Assembly (NCBI RefSeq): GCF_041146795.1
Contig: NC_135169.1
Span: forward strand, 12,361,585 to 12,425,584
Source of the DNA: Maylandia zebra
Taxonomy: Eukaryota > Chordata > Actinopteri > Cichliformes > Cichlidae
DNA length: 64,000 nt
Direction: 5' to 3'
The translations under genes were made by a program, and so were the position numbers. Shown here piece by piece: positions 24,042 through 38,608 of this stretch (position 1 is its first letter; every line of letters begins with the position of its first letter). The notes under the pieces are model-generated. The model had not been told where the DNA came from and made no database searches. It was given only the letters and a program-made list of their open reading frames with translations.

Positions 24042-27000
24042 ATCAGGTTACAACCATGTTATAACCAATCATGTTACAACCAAGTTATAACCAACCATGT
24101 TACAACCATGTTATTACCAACCACATTATAACCATGATATAACCAACCATGCAATAACCAACCATGTTATTTCCAACCATGTAGTAACCAACCATGTTAT
24201 AACCAACCATGTTACAACCAACTATGTTATACCCATTTGTTATACCCATGTTATAACCAACCATGTTATTGACATGTTATAACCAACCATGTTATAACCA
24301 TTATATAACCGACCATGTTATAACCACGTTATAACCATGATATATCCAACCATGTTATAACCAACCATGTTACAACCAACTATGTTATACCCATGTTATA
24401 ACCAACCATGTTATAGCCATGTTATAACCAACCATGTTATAGCCATGTTATAACCAACCATGTTATTGACATGTTATAACCAACCATGTTATAACATACA
24501 GTATAACCATGTTACAACCAACCATGTTACAACCATGTTACAACCATGGTATAACCAACCATGTTATAACCAACCATGTTATAACATGTTATAACCAACC
24601 ATGTTACAACATGTTATTACCAACCACGTTATAACCATGATATAACGAACCATGCTATAACCAACCATGTTATAAACAACAGTATAACCATGTTATAACC
24701 AACTATATAACCATGTTTAAACCAACCATGTTACAACCATGTTACAACCATGTTATAACCAACCATGTTATAACCATTATATAACCGACCATGTTATAAC
24801 CAACCATGTTATAACCAACCATGTTATAACCAAATATTGTTATAACCAACCATGTTATAACCATGTTATAACCAACTATGTTATATCCGGGTTATAACCA
24901 ACCATGTTATAGCCATGTTATAACCAACAATGTTATTGCCATGTTATAAACAACCATGTTATAACCATTATATAACCAACCATGTTTTAACAATGTTATA
25001 ACCATGTTAAAACCAAACATGTTATAACCATGTTATAATCAACCATGTTATAACCATCTTATAACCAATCATGTCATAACCAACCATGTTATAACCATCT
25101 TATAACCAATCATGTTATAACCAACCATGTTATAACCAACAATGCTATAACCAACAATGTTATAACCAACCATGTTATAACCAACCATGTTATAACCAAC
25201 AATGTTACCACCATGTTATAACCAATCATGATATAACCATGTTATAACCAATCATGTGATAACCATGTTATAACCATGTTATAACCAATCATGTTATAAC
25301 CATGTCATAACCAACCATGTTATAACCATTTTATAACCAACCATGTTATAATCAGGTTACAACCATGTTATAACCAATCATGTTACAACCATGTTATTAT
25401 CAACCACGTTATAACCATGATATAACCAACCATGTAATAACCAACCATGTTATATCCAACCATGTCATAACCAACCATGTTATAACCAACCATGTTACAA
25501 CCAACTATGTTATACCCATGTTATAACAAACCATGTTATAGCCATGTTATAACCAACCATGTTATTGACATGTTATAACCAACCATGTTATAACCATTAT
25601 ATAACCGACCATGTTATAACCACGTTATAACCATGATATAACCAACGATGCAATAACCAAACATGTTATATCCAACCATGTCATAACCAACCATATTATA
25701 ACCAACCATGTTACAACCAACTATGTTATACCCATGTTATAACCAACCATGTTTTAGCCATGTTATAACCAACCATGTTATTGGCATGTTATAACCAACC
25801 ATGTTATGACATACAGTATAACCATGTTATAACCAACTATATAACATGTTACAACCAACCATGTTACAACCATCTTACAACCATGGTATAACCAACCATG
25901 TTATAACCAACCATGTTATAACCAACCATGTTATAACCAACAATGTTATAACCAACCATGTTATAACCATGATATAACCAACCATGCTATAACCAACCAT
26001 GTTATATCCAACCATGTTACAACCAACCATGTTACAACCAACTATGTTATAGCCATGTTATAACCAACAGTATAACCATGTTACAACCAACTATATAACC
26101 ATGATACAACCAACCATGTTACAACCATGTTACAACCATGTTATAACCAACCATGTTATGACCATTATATAACTGACCATGTTATAACCATGTTATAACA
26201 AACCATGTTATAACCAACCATGTTAAAACCAACCATGTTATAACCATGTTATAACCAATCATGTTATAACCATGTCATAACCAACCATGTTATAACCATT
26301 TTATAACCAACCATGTTATAATCAGGTTACAACCATGTTATAACCAATCATGTTACAACCATGTTATTATCAACCACGTTATAACCATGATATAACCAAC
26401 CATGTAATAACCAACCATGTTATATCCAACCATGTCATAACCAACCATGTTATAACCAACCATGTTACAACCAACTATGTTATACCCATGTTATAACAAA
26501 CCATGTTATAGCCATGTTATAACCAACCATGTTATTGACATGTTATAACCAACCATGTTATAACCATTATATAACCGACCATGTTATAACCACGTTATAA
26601 CCATGATATAACCAACGATGCAATAACCAAACATGTTATATCCAACCATGTCATAACCAACCATGTTATAACCAACCATGTTACAACCAACTATGTTATA
26701 CCCATGTTATAACCAACCATGTTTTAGCCATGTTATTACCAACCATGTTATTGGCATGTTATAACCAACCATGTTATGACATACAGTATAACCATGTTAT
26801 AACCAACTATATAACATGTTACAACCAACCATGTTACAACCATCTTACAACCATGGTATAACCAACCATGTTATAACCAACCATGTTATAACCAACCATG
26901 TTATAACCAACCATTTTATAACCATGATATAACCAACCATGCTATAACCAACCATGTTATATCCAACCATGTTATAACCAACCACGTTACAACCAACTAT

Positions 27001-28230
27001 GTTATAGCCATGTTATAACCAACAGTATAACCATGTTACAACCAACTATATAACCATGATACAACCAACCATGTTACAACCATGTTACAACCATGTTATA
27101 ACCAACCATGTTATGACCATTATATAACTGACCATGTTATAACCATGTTATAACAAACCATGTTATAACCAACCATGTTAAAACCAACCATGTTATAACC
27201 ATGTTATAACCAATCATGTTATAACCATGTCATAACCAACCATGTTATAACCATTTTATAACCAACCATGTTATAATCAGGTTACAACCATGTTATAACC
27301 AATCATGTTACAACCAAGTTATAACCAACCATGTTACAACCATGTTATTATCAACCACGTTATAACCATGATATAACCAACCATGTAATAACCAACCATG
27401 TTATATCCAACCATGTCATAACCAACCATGTTATAACCAACCATGTTACAACCAACTATGTTATACCCATGTTATAACCAACCATGTTATAGCCATGTTA
27501 TAACCAGCCATGTTATTGACATGTTATAACCAACCATGTTATAACCATTATATAACCGACCATGTTATAACCACGTTATAACCATGATATAACCAACCAT
27601 GCAATAACCAACCATGTTATATCCAAACATGTCATAACCAACCATGTTATAACCAACCATGTTACAACCAACTATGTTATACCCATGTTATAACCAACCA
27701 TGTTATACCCATGTTATAACCAACCATGTTATAGCCATGTTATAACCAACCATGTTATTGGCATGTTATAACAAACCATGTTATGACATACAGTATAACC
27801 ATGTTATAACCAACTATATAACATGTTACAACCAACCATGTTACAACCATCTTACAACCATGGTATAACCAACCATGTTATAACCAACCATGTTACAAAA
27901 TGTTATTACCAACCACATTATAACCATGATATAACCAACCATGCTATAACCAACCATGTTATATCCAACCATGTTATAACCAACCATGTTACAACCAACT
28001 ATGTTATAGCCATGTTATAACCAACAGTATAACCATGTTACAACCAACTATATAACCATGTTACAACCAACCATGTTACAACCATGTTACAACCATGTTA
28101 CAACCATGTTATAACCAACCATGTTATAACCATTATATAACTGACCATGTTATAACCATGTTATAACAAACCATGTTATAACCAACCATGTTAAAACCAA
28201 CCATGTTATAACCATGTTATAACCAACTAT
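24042..28230. repeat. Higher-order repeat of about 960 bp within the satellite
   Basis: The rare variant word aatcaggttacaaccatg recurs at 24042, 25351, 26321 and 27276, spaced 1309, 970 and 955 bp. Another rare word, gacatacagtataacc, recurs near 25807, 26767 and 27785. The variants between these markers recur in the same order. Blocks of many basic units have therefore been duplicated in tandem. Confidence 0.8.
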
Positions 28231-28450
28231 GTTATAGCCGTGTTATAACCAACCATGTTATAGCCATGATATAACCAACCATGTTATTGCCATGTTATAA
28301 CCAACCATGTTTTAACAATGTTATAACCATGTTAAAACCAAACATGTTATAACCATGTTATAACCAACCATGTTATAACCATGTTGAATCCTAACATGTT
28401 ATAACCAACCATGTTATAACCATGTTATAACCAACCATGTTATAACCAAC

Positions 28451-30950
28451 CAGCTCGGCTACAGACTCAGCACCCGAGTGCCTTTATTGTGATCTCGGGT
28501 GACTTCAACCATGTATCACTGGACAATACACTACCAACATTCAAACAATATGTGGACTGTCCCACCAGGGGAGAGAAAACTTTAGACTTACTGTATGCTA
28601 ACGTCAAGGATGCATACAGCTCCTCCTCCCTCCCCCCACTTGGTAGGTCAGATCATAACCTGATTCACCTCACCCCCCGCTATGTGCCAATTGTGAGGAG
28701 GGAACCTGTGACCACCAGGACTGTTAGGAGGTGGTCAGAGGAGGCAATAGCGGAACTACAGGGCTGTTTCGAGGTGACCGACTGGGAAACACTCTGTGAG
28801 CCTCACGCCGAGGACATCAATGGGCTTACTGAGTGTATCACAGACTACATAACTTTCTGCACCGACTCCATTGTTCCAGCTCAGACTGTTCATTGTTACC
28901 CAAATAACAAGCCGTGGGTGACTAAGGACATCAAAGCCCTCCTCAACAACAAGAAGAGGGCTTTCAGAGGGGGCAACAAAGAGGAGGTGAGGAAGGTCCA
29001 GGTGTTACTAAAGGACAAGATCAGAGAGGCTAAGGACAATTACAGGAGGAAGCTGGAGTGGAAACTCCAGCAGAACAGCATGAGAGAGGTGTGGAGGGGC
29101 ATGAAGACCATCACTGGATTCAGGCCAACCAACAGCAGGGGAGCTGAGGGAGGTGAGAATAGAGCCGACGAGTTGAATCTGTTTTTCAATAGATTCGACA
29201 CCACAGTGTCTGCTCCCACCCCCACAACCTCACCTGCAGTCAGCCTGGAATCCAGAGCCACACCACTGTGCCAGCCTCTCTCTTCACATGTTGCCTCCTG
29301 TGAGATTCCTGACACCCCTCCCCCACCCATCACCTTCACTCAATACCAGGTTGAGATGCAAATGAGGAGACTTCACTCAGGCAAGTCTGCTGGACCAGAC
29401 GGAGTGAGTCCCCTTGTCCTCAAGACCTGTGCCCCCCAGCTGTGTGGAGTCTTTCATAAACTGTTTATGCTGAGTCTGAGTCTGCAGAGGGTCCCGGTGA
29501 TGTGGAAGACATCATGCCTCGTCCCTGTACCAAAGACGCCTCGTCCCAGTGGCCCCCAGGATTACAGGCCCGTGGCACTGACCTCCCACATCATGAAGAC
29601 CCTGGAAAGGCTCATCCTGGACCAGCTGCGACCCATAGTAAGACCACATCTGGATCCCCTTCAGTTCGCTTATCAGCCTCGTCTCGGAACAGAGGACGCC
29701 ATCATCTACCTGCTCAATCGTGTCTACACCCATCTGGACCAGCCGGCGAGCACTGTGAGGGTCATGTTTTTTGACTTTTCCAGTGCTTTCAACACCATCA
29801 GGCCGACCCTCCTGGGTGATAAGTTAGCAGCGATGCAGGTGGATGCTTCTCTGGTGTCCTGGATTGTTGATTACCTGACAGGAAGACCACAATATGTACG
29901 TCTCCCACAGTGTGTGTCTGACAAGGTAATCAGCAACACAGGGGCACCACAGGGGACTGTCCTCTCCCCCTTCCTCTTCACCCTCTACACCACAGACTTC
30001 AGCCACTGCACAGAGACCTGCCATCTTCAGAAGTTTTCTGATGACTCTGCGGTGGTTGGATGCATCAGCAGGGATGATGAGACAGAGTACCGGGCTGTGG
30101 TCGACTCCTTTGTCACGTGGTGTGAGCAGAATCATCTGCAGCTCAACGTGGCAAAGACCAAGGAACTGATCGTGGACTTCAGGAAGACCAGGAAACACTT
30201 GACCCCTGTTTCAATCCAGGGGGTCAGTGTTGACATTGTGGAGGACTATAAATACCTTGGAGTACACATTGACAATAAACTGGACTGGGCTAAAAACACC
30301 ACAGCACTTTACAGGAAGGGCCAGAGTCGTCTCTATTTTTTGAGGCGACTGAGGTCCTTCAACATCTGCCAGAAAATGCTGAGGATTTTCTATGAGTCTG
30401 TTGTGGCCAGTGCGATCCTCTATGCTGTTGCATGCTGGGGGAGCAGGCTGAGGGTCGCAGATGCCAACAGACTTAATAAACTGATCCGTAAGGCCAGCAA
30501 TGTTGTGGGGATGGAGCTGGACTCCCTCAAGGTGGTGTCGGAGAGGCGGATGCTGTCCAAGATAAAGACAATGTTGGATAACACCTCCCACCCACTCCAT
30601 GACATGTTGGTCAGTCACAGGAGCTCGTTCAGTGAGAGACTGAGATTACCGAAAAGCACCACTGAACGACACAGGAAATCATTCCTGCCTGTGGCCATCT
30701 CCCTGTACAACGCATCCACTTAACACACTGTTTGCTGCTACAGCTACACATGTTTCTTTTCCAAATATTTATTTATAAGTGACTTATGTATGTATGTATG
30801 TATATATATGTATATATTGTACTATTCTTAGTTAGCGTATTGTCTGTCTTGTCTTAATGTTGGTTTAAAATGGAGCACTGTAACAAAAAATAATTTCCCC
30901 CAGGGATCAATAAAGTATTCTGATTCTGATTCTGATTCTGATTCTGATGT
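28451..30950 (+). mobile_element. Rex1/CR1-like LINE, 5'-truncated, inserted in satellite
   Basis: It starts abruptly within the endonuclease domain at about 28451 and runs to a 3' tail of ATTCTG repeats (about 30918-30948). It is flanked on both sides by satellite DNA. The 3' end aataaagtattctgattctg is typical of Rex1/CR1-like elements of fish. The 5' truncation is the usual result of incomplete target-primed reverse transcription. Confidence 0.85.
28489..30723 (+). pseudogene. Rex1/CR1-like LINE ORF2 protein (partial endonuclease plus reverse transcriptase)
   Basis: This is an open frame of about 744 residues. The frame is already open at 28453, and the computed start is a GTG inside the gene, so there is no true start. 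It begins with the end of the apurinic-type endonuclease (SGDFNHV, RSDHNLI). The reverse transcriptase follows: SAGPDGVSP, YRPVALTSHIMKTLERL, FFDFSSAFNTI (first catalytic Asp), GAPQGTVLSPFLFTLY and KFSDDSAVVG (catalytic Asp pair). A C-terminal region ends HRKSFLPVAISLYNAST. The reverse-transcriptase part has no stop or frameshift, so the copy is young. Lacking the endonuclease N-terminus, it cannot work alone. Confidence 0.82.
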
Positions 30951-33492
30951 TACAACCATGTTATAACCAACCATGTTATAAACATGTTGTAACCAACCAT
31001 GTTATAACCAACCATGGTATAACAACCATGTTATAACCATGTTATAACCAACCATGTTATAACCATGTCATAACCAACCATCTTATAACCATCTTATTAC
31101 CAATCATGTCATAACCAACCATGTTGTAACCAACCATGTTTGAACCAACCATGTTATAACCAACCATGTTATAACAAACCACGTTATAACCAACCATGTT
31201 ATAACCATGTTATAACCAACCATATAACCATGTTATAACCAACAATGTTACACCATGTTATAACCAACCAAGTTATAACCATGTTATAACCAACCATGTT
31301 ATAACCAACCGTGTTATAACCATGTTATAACAAACCATGTTATAACCAACCATGTTATAACCAACCATGCTACAACCATGTTATAACCAACAATGCTATA
31401 ACCAACAATGTTATAACCAACCATGTTATAACTAAACATGTTATAACAAACCATGTTATAACCAACCATGTTATAACCATGTTATAACCAACCATATAAC
31501 CATGTTATAACCAACAATGTTACCACCATGTTATAACCAACCATATAACCATTTTATAACAAACCATGTTATAACCAACCATGTTATAACCAACCATGTA
31601 ATAACCATGTTATAACCAACAATGCTATAACCAACAATGTTATAACCAACTATGTTATAACAAACCATGTTATAACCATGTTATAACCAACCATGTTATA
31701 ACCAACCGTGTTATAACCATGTCATAACAAACAATGTTATAACCAACCATATTATAACCATGTTATAACCAACAATGCTATAACCAACCATGTTATAACC
31801 AACCATGTTATAACCATGTTATAACCAACAATGCTATAACCAACAATGTTATAACCAACCATGTTATAACCATGTTATAACCAACCATTTAACCATGTTA
31901 TAACCAACAATGATACCACTATGTTATAACCAACCATGTTATAACCATGTTATAACCAACCATGTTGTAACCAACCATGTTATAACCAACCATGTTATAA
32001 CCAATCATGTTATAACCAACCATCTTATAACCACGTTATAACTAACCATGTTATAAGCATGTTTTAACCAACCATGTTATAACATGTTATAACCATGATA
32101 TAACCAACCATGTTATAACAACGTTATAACCAACCATGTTATAACCATTATATAACCGACCATGTTATAACCATGTTATAACCAACCATGTTATAACCAA
32201 CCATGTTATAACCAACCATGTTATAACCAACAATGTTATAACCATGTTATAACCAACTATGTTATAGCCATGTTATAACCAACCATGTTATAACCATTAT
32301 ATAACCGACCATGTTATAACCAACCATGTTATAACCAACCATGTTATAACCAACCATATTATTGCCATGTTATAACCAACCATGTTATAACCATTATATA
32401 ACCAACCATGTTTTAACAATGTTATAACCATGTTAAAACCAAACATGTTAAAACCATGTTCTAACCAACCATGTTATAACCATGTTGAATCCTAACATGT
32501 TATAACCAACCATGTTATAACCATGTTATAACCAACCATGTTACAACCATGTTCTAACCAACGATGTGACAACCATGTTCTAACCATGTTATAACCAACA
32601 ATGCTATAACCAACAATGTTATAACCAACCATGTTATAATCAACCATGTTATAACCATGTTATAACCAACCATATAACCATGTTATAACCAACAATGATA
32701 CCACCATGTTATAACCAACCATGTTATAACCATGTTATAACTAACCATGTTATAACCAACCATGTTATAAACAATCATGTTATAACCAACCATCTTATAA
32801 CCACGTTATAACCAACCATGTTATAAGCATGTTATAACCAACCATGTTATAACTATGTTATAACCAACCATATTATAACCATGTCATAACCATGATATAA
32901 CCAACCATGTTATAACAATGTTATAACCAACCATGTTATAACCATTATATAACCGACCATGTTATAACCAACCATGTTATAACCAACCATGTTATAACCA
33001 ACCATGTTATAACCAACAATGTTATAACCATGTTATAACCAACTATGTTATAGCCATGTTATAACCAATCATGTTATAACCAACAGTATAACCATGTTAT
33101 AACCAACTATATAACCATGTTACAACCATGTTACAACCATTTTATAACCAACCATGTCATAACCATTATATAACCGACCATGTTATAACCAACCATGTTA
33201 TAACCAACCATGTTATAACCAAACATGTTATAACCAACCATGTTATAACCAACCATGTTATAACTATGTTGAATCCTAACATGTTATAACCAACCATGTT
33301 ACAACCATGTTATAACCAACCATGTTACAACCATGTTATAACCAACCATGTTACAACCATGTTATAACCAACCATGTTACAACCATGTTCTAACCAACGA
33401 TGTTACAACCATGTTATAACCAACCATATTATAAACATGTTATAATCAACCATGTTATAACCAACCATGGTATAACAACCATGTTATAACCA

Positions 33493-33740
33493 GTGTTGGG
33501 TAAGTCACTTTTTAACTTAGTTACATTACTAGTTACTTCTATCAAAAGTAACTCAGTTACTTCAAGTTACTCATTACTTTCAGAGTAACTAGTTACTAGG
33601 GAAAGTAACTTTGGTTTTACTCAGAATTCTCTTGTTAGGTGGTTCAAGGTTGGTGGTTCAAGCCCACCCAGGGACGATATCACTGTTATATTACCAGGTA
33701 ATGCACAATGCTGAACAAACATGCAGTGCAACTGTTATGT
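33493..33740 (+). repeat. Composite unit: hAT end plus tRNA-Asn 3' half, fourth copy
   Basis: Same structure as the others, with a small deletion near the start (gtaagtcactttttaactta). Its junction gttggttataaccaagcatg shows the uninterrupted sequence that the hAT element at 18925 split elsewhere. Confidence 0.75.
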
Positions 33741-34235
33741 TGGTTATAACCAAGCATGTAATAACCATGTTATAATCAACCATCTTATAACCATCTTATA
33801 ACCAATCATGTCATAACCAACCATGTTATAACCATCTTATAACCAATCATGTCATAACCAACCATGTTATAACCAACCATGTTATAACCAACCATGTTTT
33901 AACCAACCATGTTATAACCAACAATGTTATAACCAACCATGTTGTAACCAACCATATAACCATGTTATAACCAACCATATAACCATGTTATAATCAACCA
34001 TGTTAGAACCATTATATAACCAACCATGTTTTAACAATGTTATAATCAACCATAACCAAACATGTTATAACCATGTTATAACCAACCATGTTATAACAAA
34101 CCATGTTATAACCAACCATGTTACAACCATGTTATAACCAATCATGTTACAACCAATCATGTTACAACCATGTTATAACCAACCATGTTATAACAAACCA
34201 TGTTATAACCATGTTATAACCAACCATGTTACAAC

Positions 34236-35612
34236 TAGAGATGGACCGATCCGATATTACGTATCGGCATCGTTCCGATACTGACCTAAATTACTGGATC
34301 GGATATCGGAGAAAAATAAAAAATGTAATCCGATCCATTAAATATCACGAAAGCACCTCACAAAACTTGCAACATGCCGTAACTTACCTCAGATCGTTAG
34401 CACGTTGGAGCAGTATGCATCACTTGATAGAGCGGCTGTGGCATGCGGGACCTGTCGGTGGTCTGGATAGCATTTGGAGCTTCGCTAGCAACCCGGCATT
34501 TCATCTCCGACAAAGGTATCCCAGAGAGAAGTAAAGCAAGTGTGTAAGTCCATCTCTGAATGTTTGTAAAGCATTCCTGCATTAAGCTTAACAAGCGACT
34601 GCCTCTCGCTCTCCGGCTGCTACTTCAATTGTGAAACTGCTTAATGATCAGCTGATCAGCTTTTCTGTCGCGAGTCCGTCTCTCTTGTTTGTTTTTGGCC
34701 CACTTTGCACCAGAAAGAGGAAACCAGCGGCTGAACAACAGCAGCACGTTTTAAGCTTGATAAGCTGTTGTTAGAATTGATTTAATATCACTTTCTACAC
34801 CAGGATCTTTTTCTACGTAGCTGACGCTGGTAACTGTGCAGGGGCGGATCTAGCAGTTTAGCCAGGGGGGCCGATAGGGCATGAACAGGAAAAAGGGGGC
34901 ACAAAGACAGACTTTTCTTTCTTATTCTCATTTAAAATTTCTAGCTTTTAATAAATAATTATCTGACACCCAAAGTTTTAATTTGATGTAAAAGGAATAG
35001 AAGTCAATTACTGTATATAGTGACTATTAAGTCTAATATATATACCCTAGTAAGCTATAGTACTTTTTCCTTTGGGAAGGTACCATCTGTGCAGTCTGCA
35101 ATTTTGTTGAAGAAAGATGTTGAATCTATTTAATATTTCTTGAAAAATAATTGATTTCTGTGCATTTTCTTCCCACACTGCATCAAATTAAGGTTGATTA
35201 CGTCGATTAAGCATCATGAGGTGGAGCGTGAGGGGTGGTTCCCTATTTTTTATTTATTTATTTTTGTTGTTACTGGGAATTGGAACCCTATTAGTTAGGT
35301 TGCTTAATATTTACGCTAAGTACTCTTCAAAATACCAGAATAGGGAGGATGGTGTAGGTTTAAGTTTATTAGATTGATCAGTATTGCTGAACTATGAAAT
35401 ATTTTTGTATACAGGTATAACAGAATAGCTTTAGTGTAGTTGTTGTTTTTAACTTGAGTATGAACTTATACAAAATTCAGCAAGATATTTAAAAAAACAG
35501 TTTTGTTGATTAAAAAACACTATATCGGATTCATATCGGTATTGGCAGATATCCAAATTTATGATATCGGTATCGGTATCGGCCATAAAAAAGTGGTATC
35601 GTGCCATCTCTA
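34236..35612. mobile_element. Non-autonomous hAT-type element
   Basis: The left end tagagatggaccgatccgat and right end gtggtatcgtgccatctcta are inverted repeats of a fish hAT MITE family with repeated tatcgg words inside both ends. The interior has a second element-like start (caggggcggatctag at 34841), also seen at 59570, and shares the aaagaggaaaccagcgg block with the element at 58494-60302. The flanks do not give a clear 8-bp duplication. The right flank joins directly to an out-of-place piece of the tRNA composite unit (atggagaggaagtaccag). No full transposase is present. Confidence 0.65.
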
Positions 35613-35919
35613 ATGGAGAGGAAGTACCAGATGTTATAACCAACCATGTTACAACCATGTTATAACCAACCATGTTACAACCATGTTATAACCAACCATG
35701 TTATAAACATGTTATAACCAACCATGTTATAACCAACCATGGTATAACAACCATGTTATAACCATGTTATACCCAACCATGTTACAACCATGTTATAACC
35801 AACCATGTTACAACCATGTTATAACCAACCATGTTATAACCATGTTATAATCAACCATGTTACAACCATGTGATAACCAACCATGTTACAACCATGTTAT
35901 AACCAACCATGTTATAACC

Positions 35920-38105
35920 AGTGTTGAACCAAAGAGCGTGGATATAATTGTCCGGTGAATTGGTTTGGCAGTGTGAGCAGTTGTTGGTAGACGTAAAGCC
36001 CATCTTGAACATCCGATGACCTGTATAGTGCACTCTATGTAATATTTTGTATTATATTAATTGAAGACTGGGATTTCTAATTAGATGAAAGGTTTTTAAG
36101 CAAATCTGAGACCAGAAGTTTAGGTCTAAGTTAACTGATAAATCCGCTTCCCATTTTGCAATAGGAAGTGATATTGATTCATCTGTTTTAGAAAACATTC
36201 TGTATATTTTGGATAGTAATTTGGGGGTTTTAAGAGTAAGAAATTGAACCACACTTGGTGGTGTTTGTAGTTCAACTTGACCCGGTTTAAATTTCTTTTT
36301 TACTATGGATTTAATTTGTTGATATTCTAAAAATCTTTTCTTGTTGATCCCATATTGTGTAACTAGTCTGTCAAATGAGATAAATTCTGTTCCTTCTAGT
36401 ATATGTTCTAAATATTTGATTCCTTTACCACTCCAATCTGAAAAGTTTATTATATTATTGTTTTGTAATATGTCAGGGTTGTTCCAGATAGGTGTACGTT
36501 TGCATGGGATTAATGAAGACGCCGTCAATTTTAGAAACTCCCACCATGCTGTCAGAAAAGAGCTGATGTTGATGCTTTTAAAGCATTCATGTCGTTGGAT
36601 GTTTGAGCTGATAAATGGTAGGTCTGAGATCTCTAGATTATTGCAAAGTGCTTGTTCTACGTCTAGTCAAGGTTAATCTAAGAGGGTATGTTTTAGCCAT
36701 CCTCAGATAAACTGAAGCCTGTTGGCTAAGAAGTAGTGCTGAAAGTTAGGCAGTTCTAGTCCTCCTTTATCCTTGGTCTTTTGTAGTGTTTTTAAGCTTA
36801 TACGTGGGGGTTTATTTTTCCAAAGGAATTTGGACATACATGAATCTAGCGATCTGAACCAATCTTGTGGTGGTTTAGTTGGGATCATTGAGAATAAATA
36901 ATTTATTTTTGGTAAGACCATCATTTTTATAGCGGCAACCCTTCCCATGAGTGATATGGGTAGACATTTCCATCTAGCCAGATCATTTTCTACCTTCTTT
37001 AAAAGTGGGATATGGTTTAATTTAGTTAGATCTGCAAGCTTGGGAGAAGCATTAATACCTAAATATTTTATATTTCCCGATTGCAGTGGTGTAGAAGAGG
37101 AATTATGGAGGGAGCAATTAATCGGTAGAACTGTAGATTTTGACCAGTTAATTGAGTAATCTGATATTCTTGCAAAAGAGTTTATCAATTCAATCGCCCC
37201 AGAGATATTGGTTTGTGAATTTTGGAGAAAGAGTAACACATCATCCGCATAAAGGCTGATTTTATGTTCCACGTTCTTGCATTTTATGCCCTTAATTACT
37301 GAATTCTGTCTAATTGCTGCTGCTAGTGGTTCAATAAAAATTGCAAACAGTGAAGGGGAGAGTGGGCATCCCTGCCTGGTGCCCCTCAAGAGACAGAAGC
37401 TGGAGGATGTCTGGTCATTTGTTCTAACACAAGCTGTTGGGGAATTATATAATATTTTTAACCAGTTTATGAAAGAGGATCCAAAACCAAATTTGTGTAA
37501 AGTTGCAAATAGAAATTTCCAGTTAACTCTGTCAAATGCTTTTTCTGCGTCTAAAGAGAATATTGTAGTTTATAGGTTTTTACTGTATGAGTAGTCTATC
37601 AAATTAAGTAATCTATGTGTATTTGTTGATGAGTGCCTACCTTTTATGAAACCAGTTTGGTCAGGATGAATTAAGATGGGGGTTATTTTCTCCAGTCTCT
37701 TTGAGAGAGCTTTGCAGATTATTTTAAGGTCTACATTTATAAGGGATATTGGACTATAGCTTGAGGGATATACAGGGTCTTTGCCTGGTTTTAGCAGGAG
37801 ATTAATGTTTGCAGAATTCATATTTGATGGAAGTCTGCCCTTTTCTTTAATTTCCAACAACGTTCTGTAGAAAACTGGTGCTAGAATCGACCAGAATTCT
37901 TTGTAGAATTCTGCAGGAAAGCCGTCTGGACCTGGAGCCTTATTATTGGGCATACTTATCAGGGCTTCCTGGAGTTCACCTGGTGTCAGTGGTGAATCCA
38001 GTGCCATTGCTTGAGTGTCTAATAATTTTGGAAGAGTTATGTTGTCCAAAAACTGATCAATTTCTTTTTTAGATGGGTTTATTTGTGGTGAATACAACGT
38101 GGGGA
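35920..38105 (-). mobile_element. L1/Tx1-type LINE fragment
   Basis: Truncated at both ends. On the left it meets satellite DNA at 35919 and on the right it joins a tRNA-Asn 3' half (cacccagggacgatatc) at about 38106. Coding potential is on the - strand. No poly-A or TSD was seen, so it probably reached this place as part of a rearranged block and not by a fresh insertion. Confidence 0.7.
36052..38090 (-). pseudogene. L1/Tx1-type reverse transcriptase, decayed
   Basis: One frame runs through on the - strand with a few in-frame stops (TAA at 37570-37572, then stops near 36703 and 36660). Motifs in order: NNKAPGPDGFPAEFYK; SLINVDLKIICKALSKRL; QTGFIKGRHSS; SLDAEKAFDRVNW (just after the first stop); GTRQGCPLSPSLFAIF; KISLYADDVLLFL (catalytic YADD); and the L1-type C-terminal region KFLWKNKPPRISLKTL. 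The endonuclease is missing. It is a dead fragment. Confidence 0.75.
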
Positions 38106-38547
38106 TATCATCACCACCCAGGGACGATATCCCTGTTATTGCCAGGTAATGCAGAAAGCTGCACAAACGTGCAGTGCAACTGCATCCTGAAAAAGCACTG
38201 CTTTTGTTTCACAATAGCATCCATGCTAGACTCGGTCGTTTGATGAACGCAGTCAACCGTTTTATCAAGGGTGACATGCATCTTTGGGGTGGTGTTGTTC
38301 GTCCGCAACTGCATACTTGCTGCCAAGTTCATTACCTACAATCACATATTTTAAACAATCAAGGCGGTATGGAGAGGAAGTACCAGAGCACCTCCATCCA
38401 GCCACCCGGTCCTCTCTCGACGCCCCTGCTTGGCTTTACTCAGTCTCTGTTGCACAATCGTTTACCCCACAACCAAAAAGACCGGAACACCCTCCCCCAG
38501 TCCCCAGGCCAGTCTCGACACCTGTGGGTTGCGCATTGTCAGTCTCT

Positions 38548-38608
<61 letters not shown>

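Noticed and set aside
22778..28020. Several 60-108 residue frames with ITNHV or MVGYN repeats
   Set aside because: They are read-through of the 15-bp satellite unit and carry no domain.
29040..30618. Antisense frames over the 28-31 kb LINE
   Set aside because: Shadows of the reverse-transcriptase frame on the other strand.
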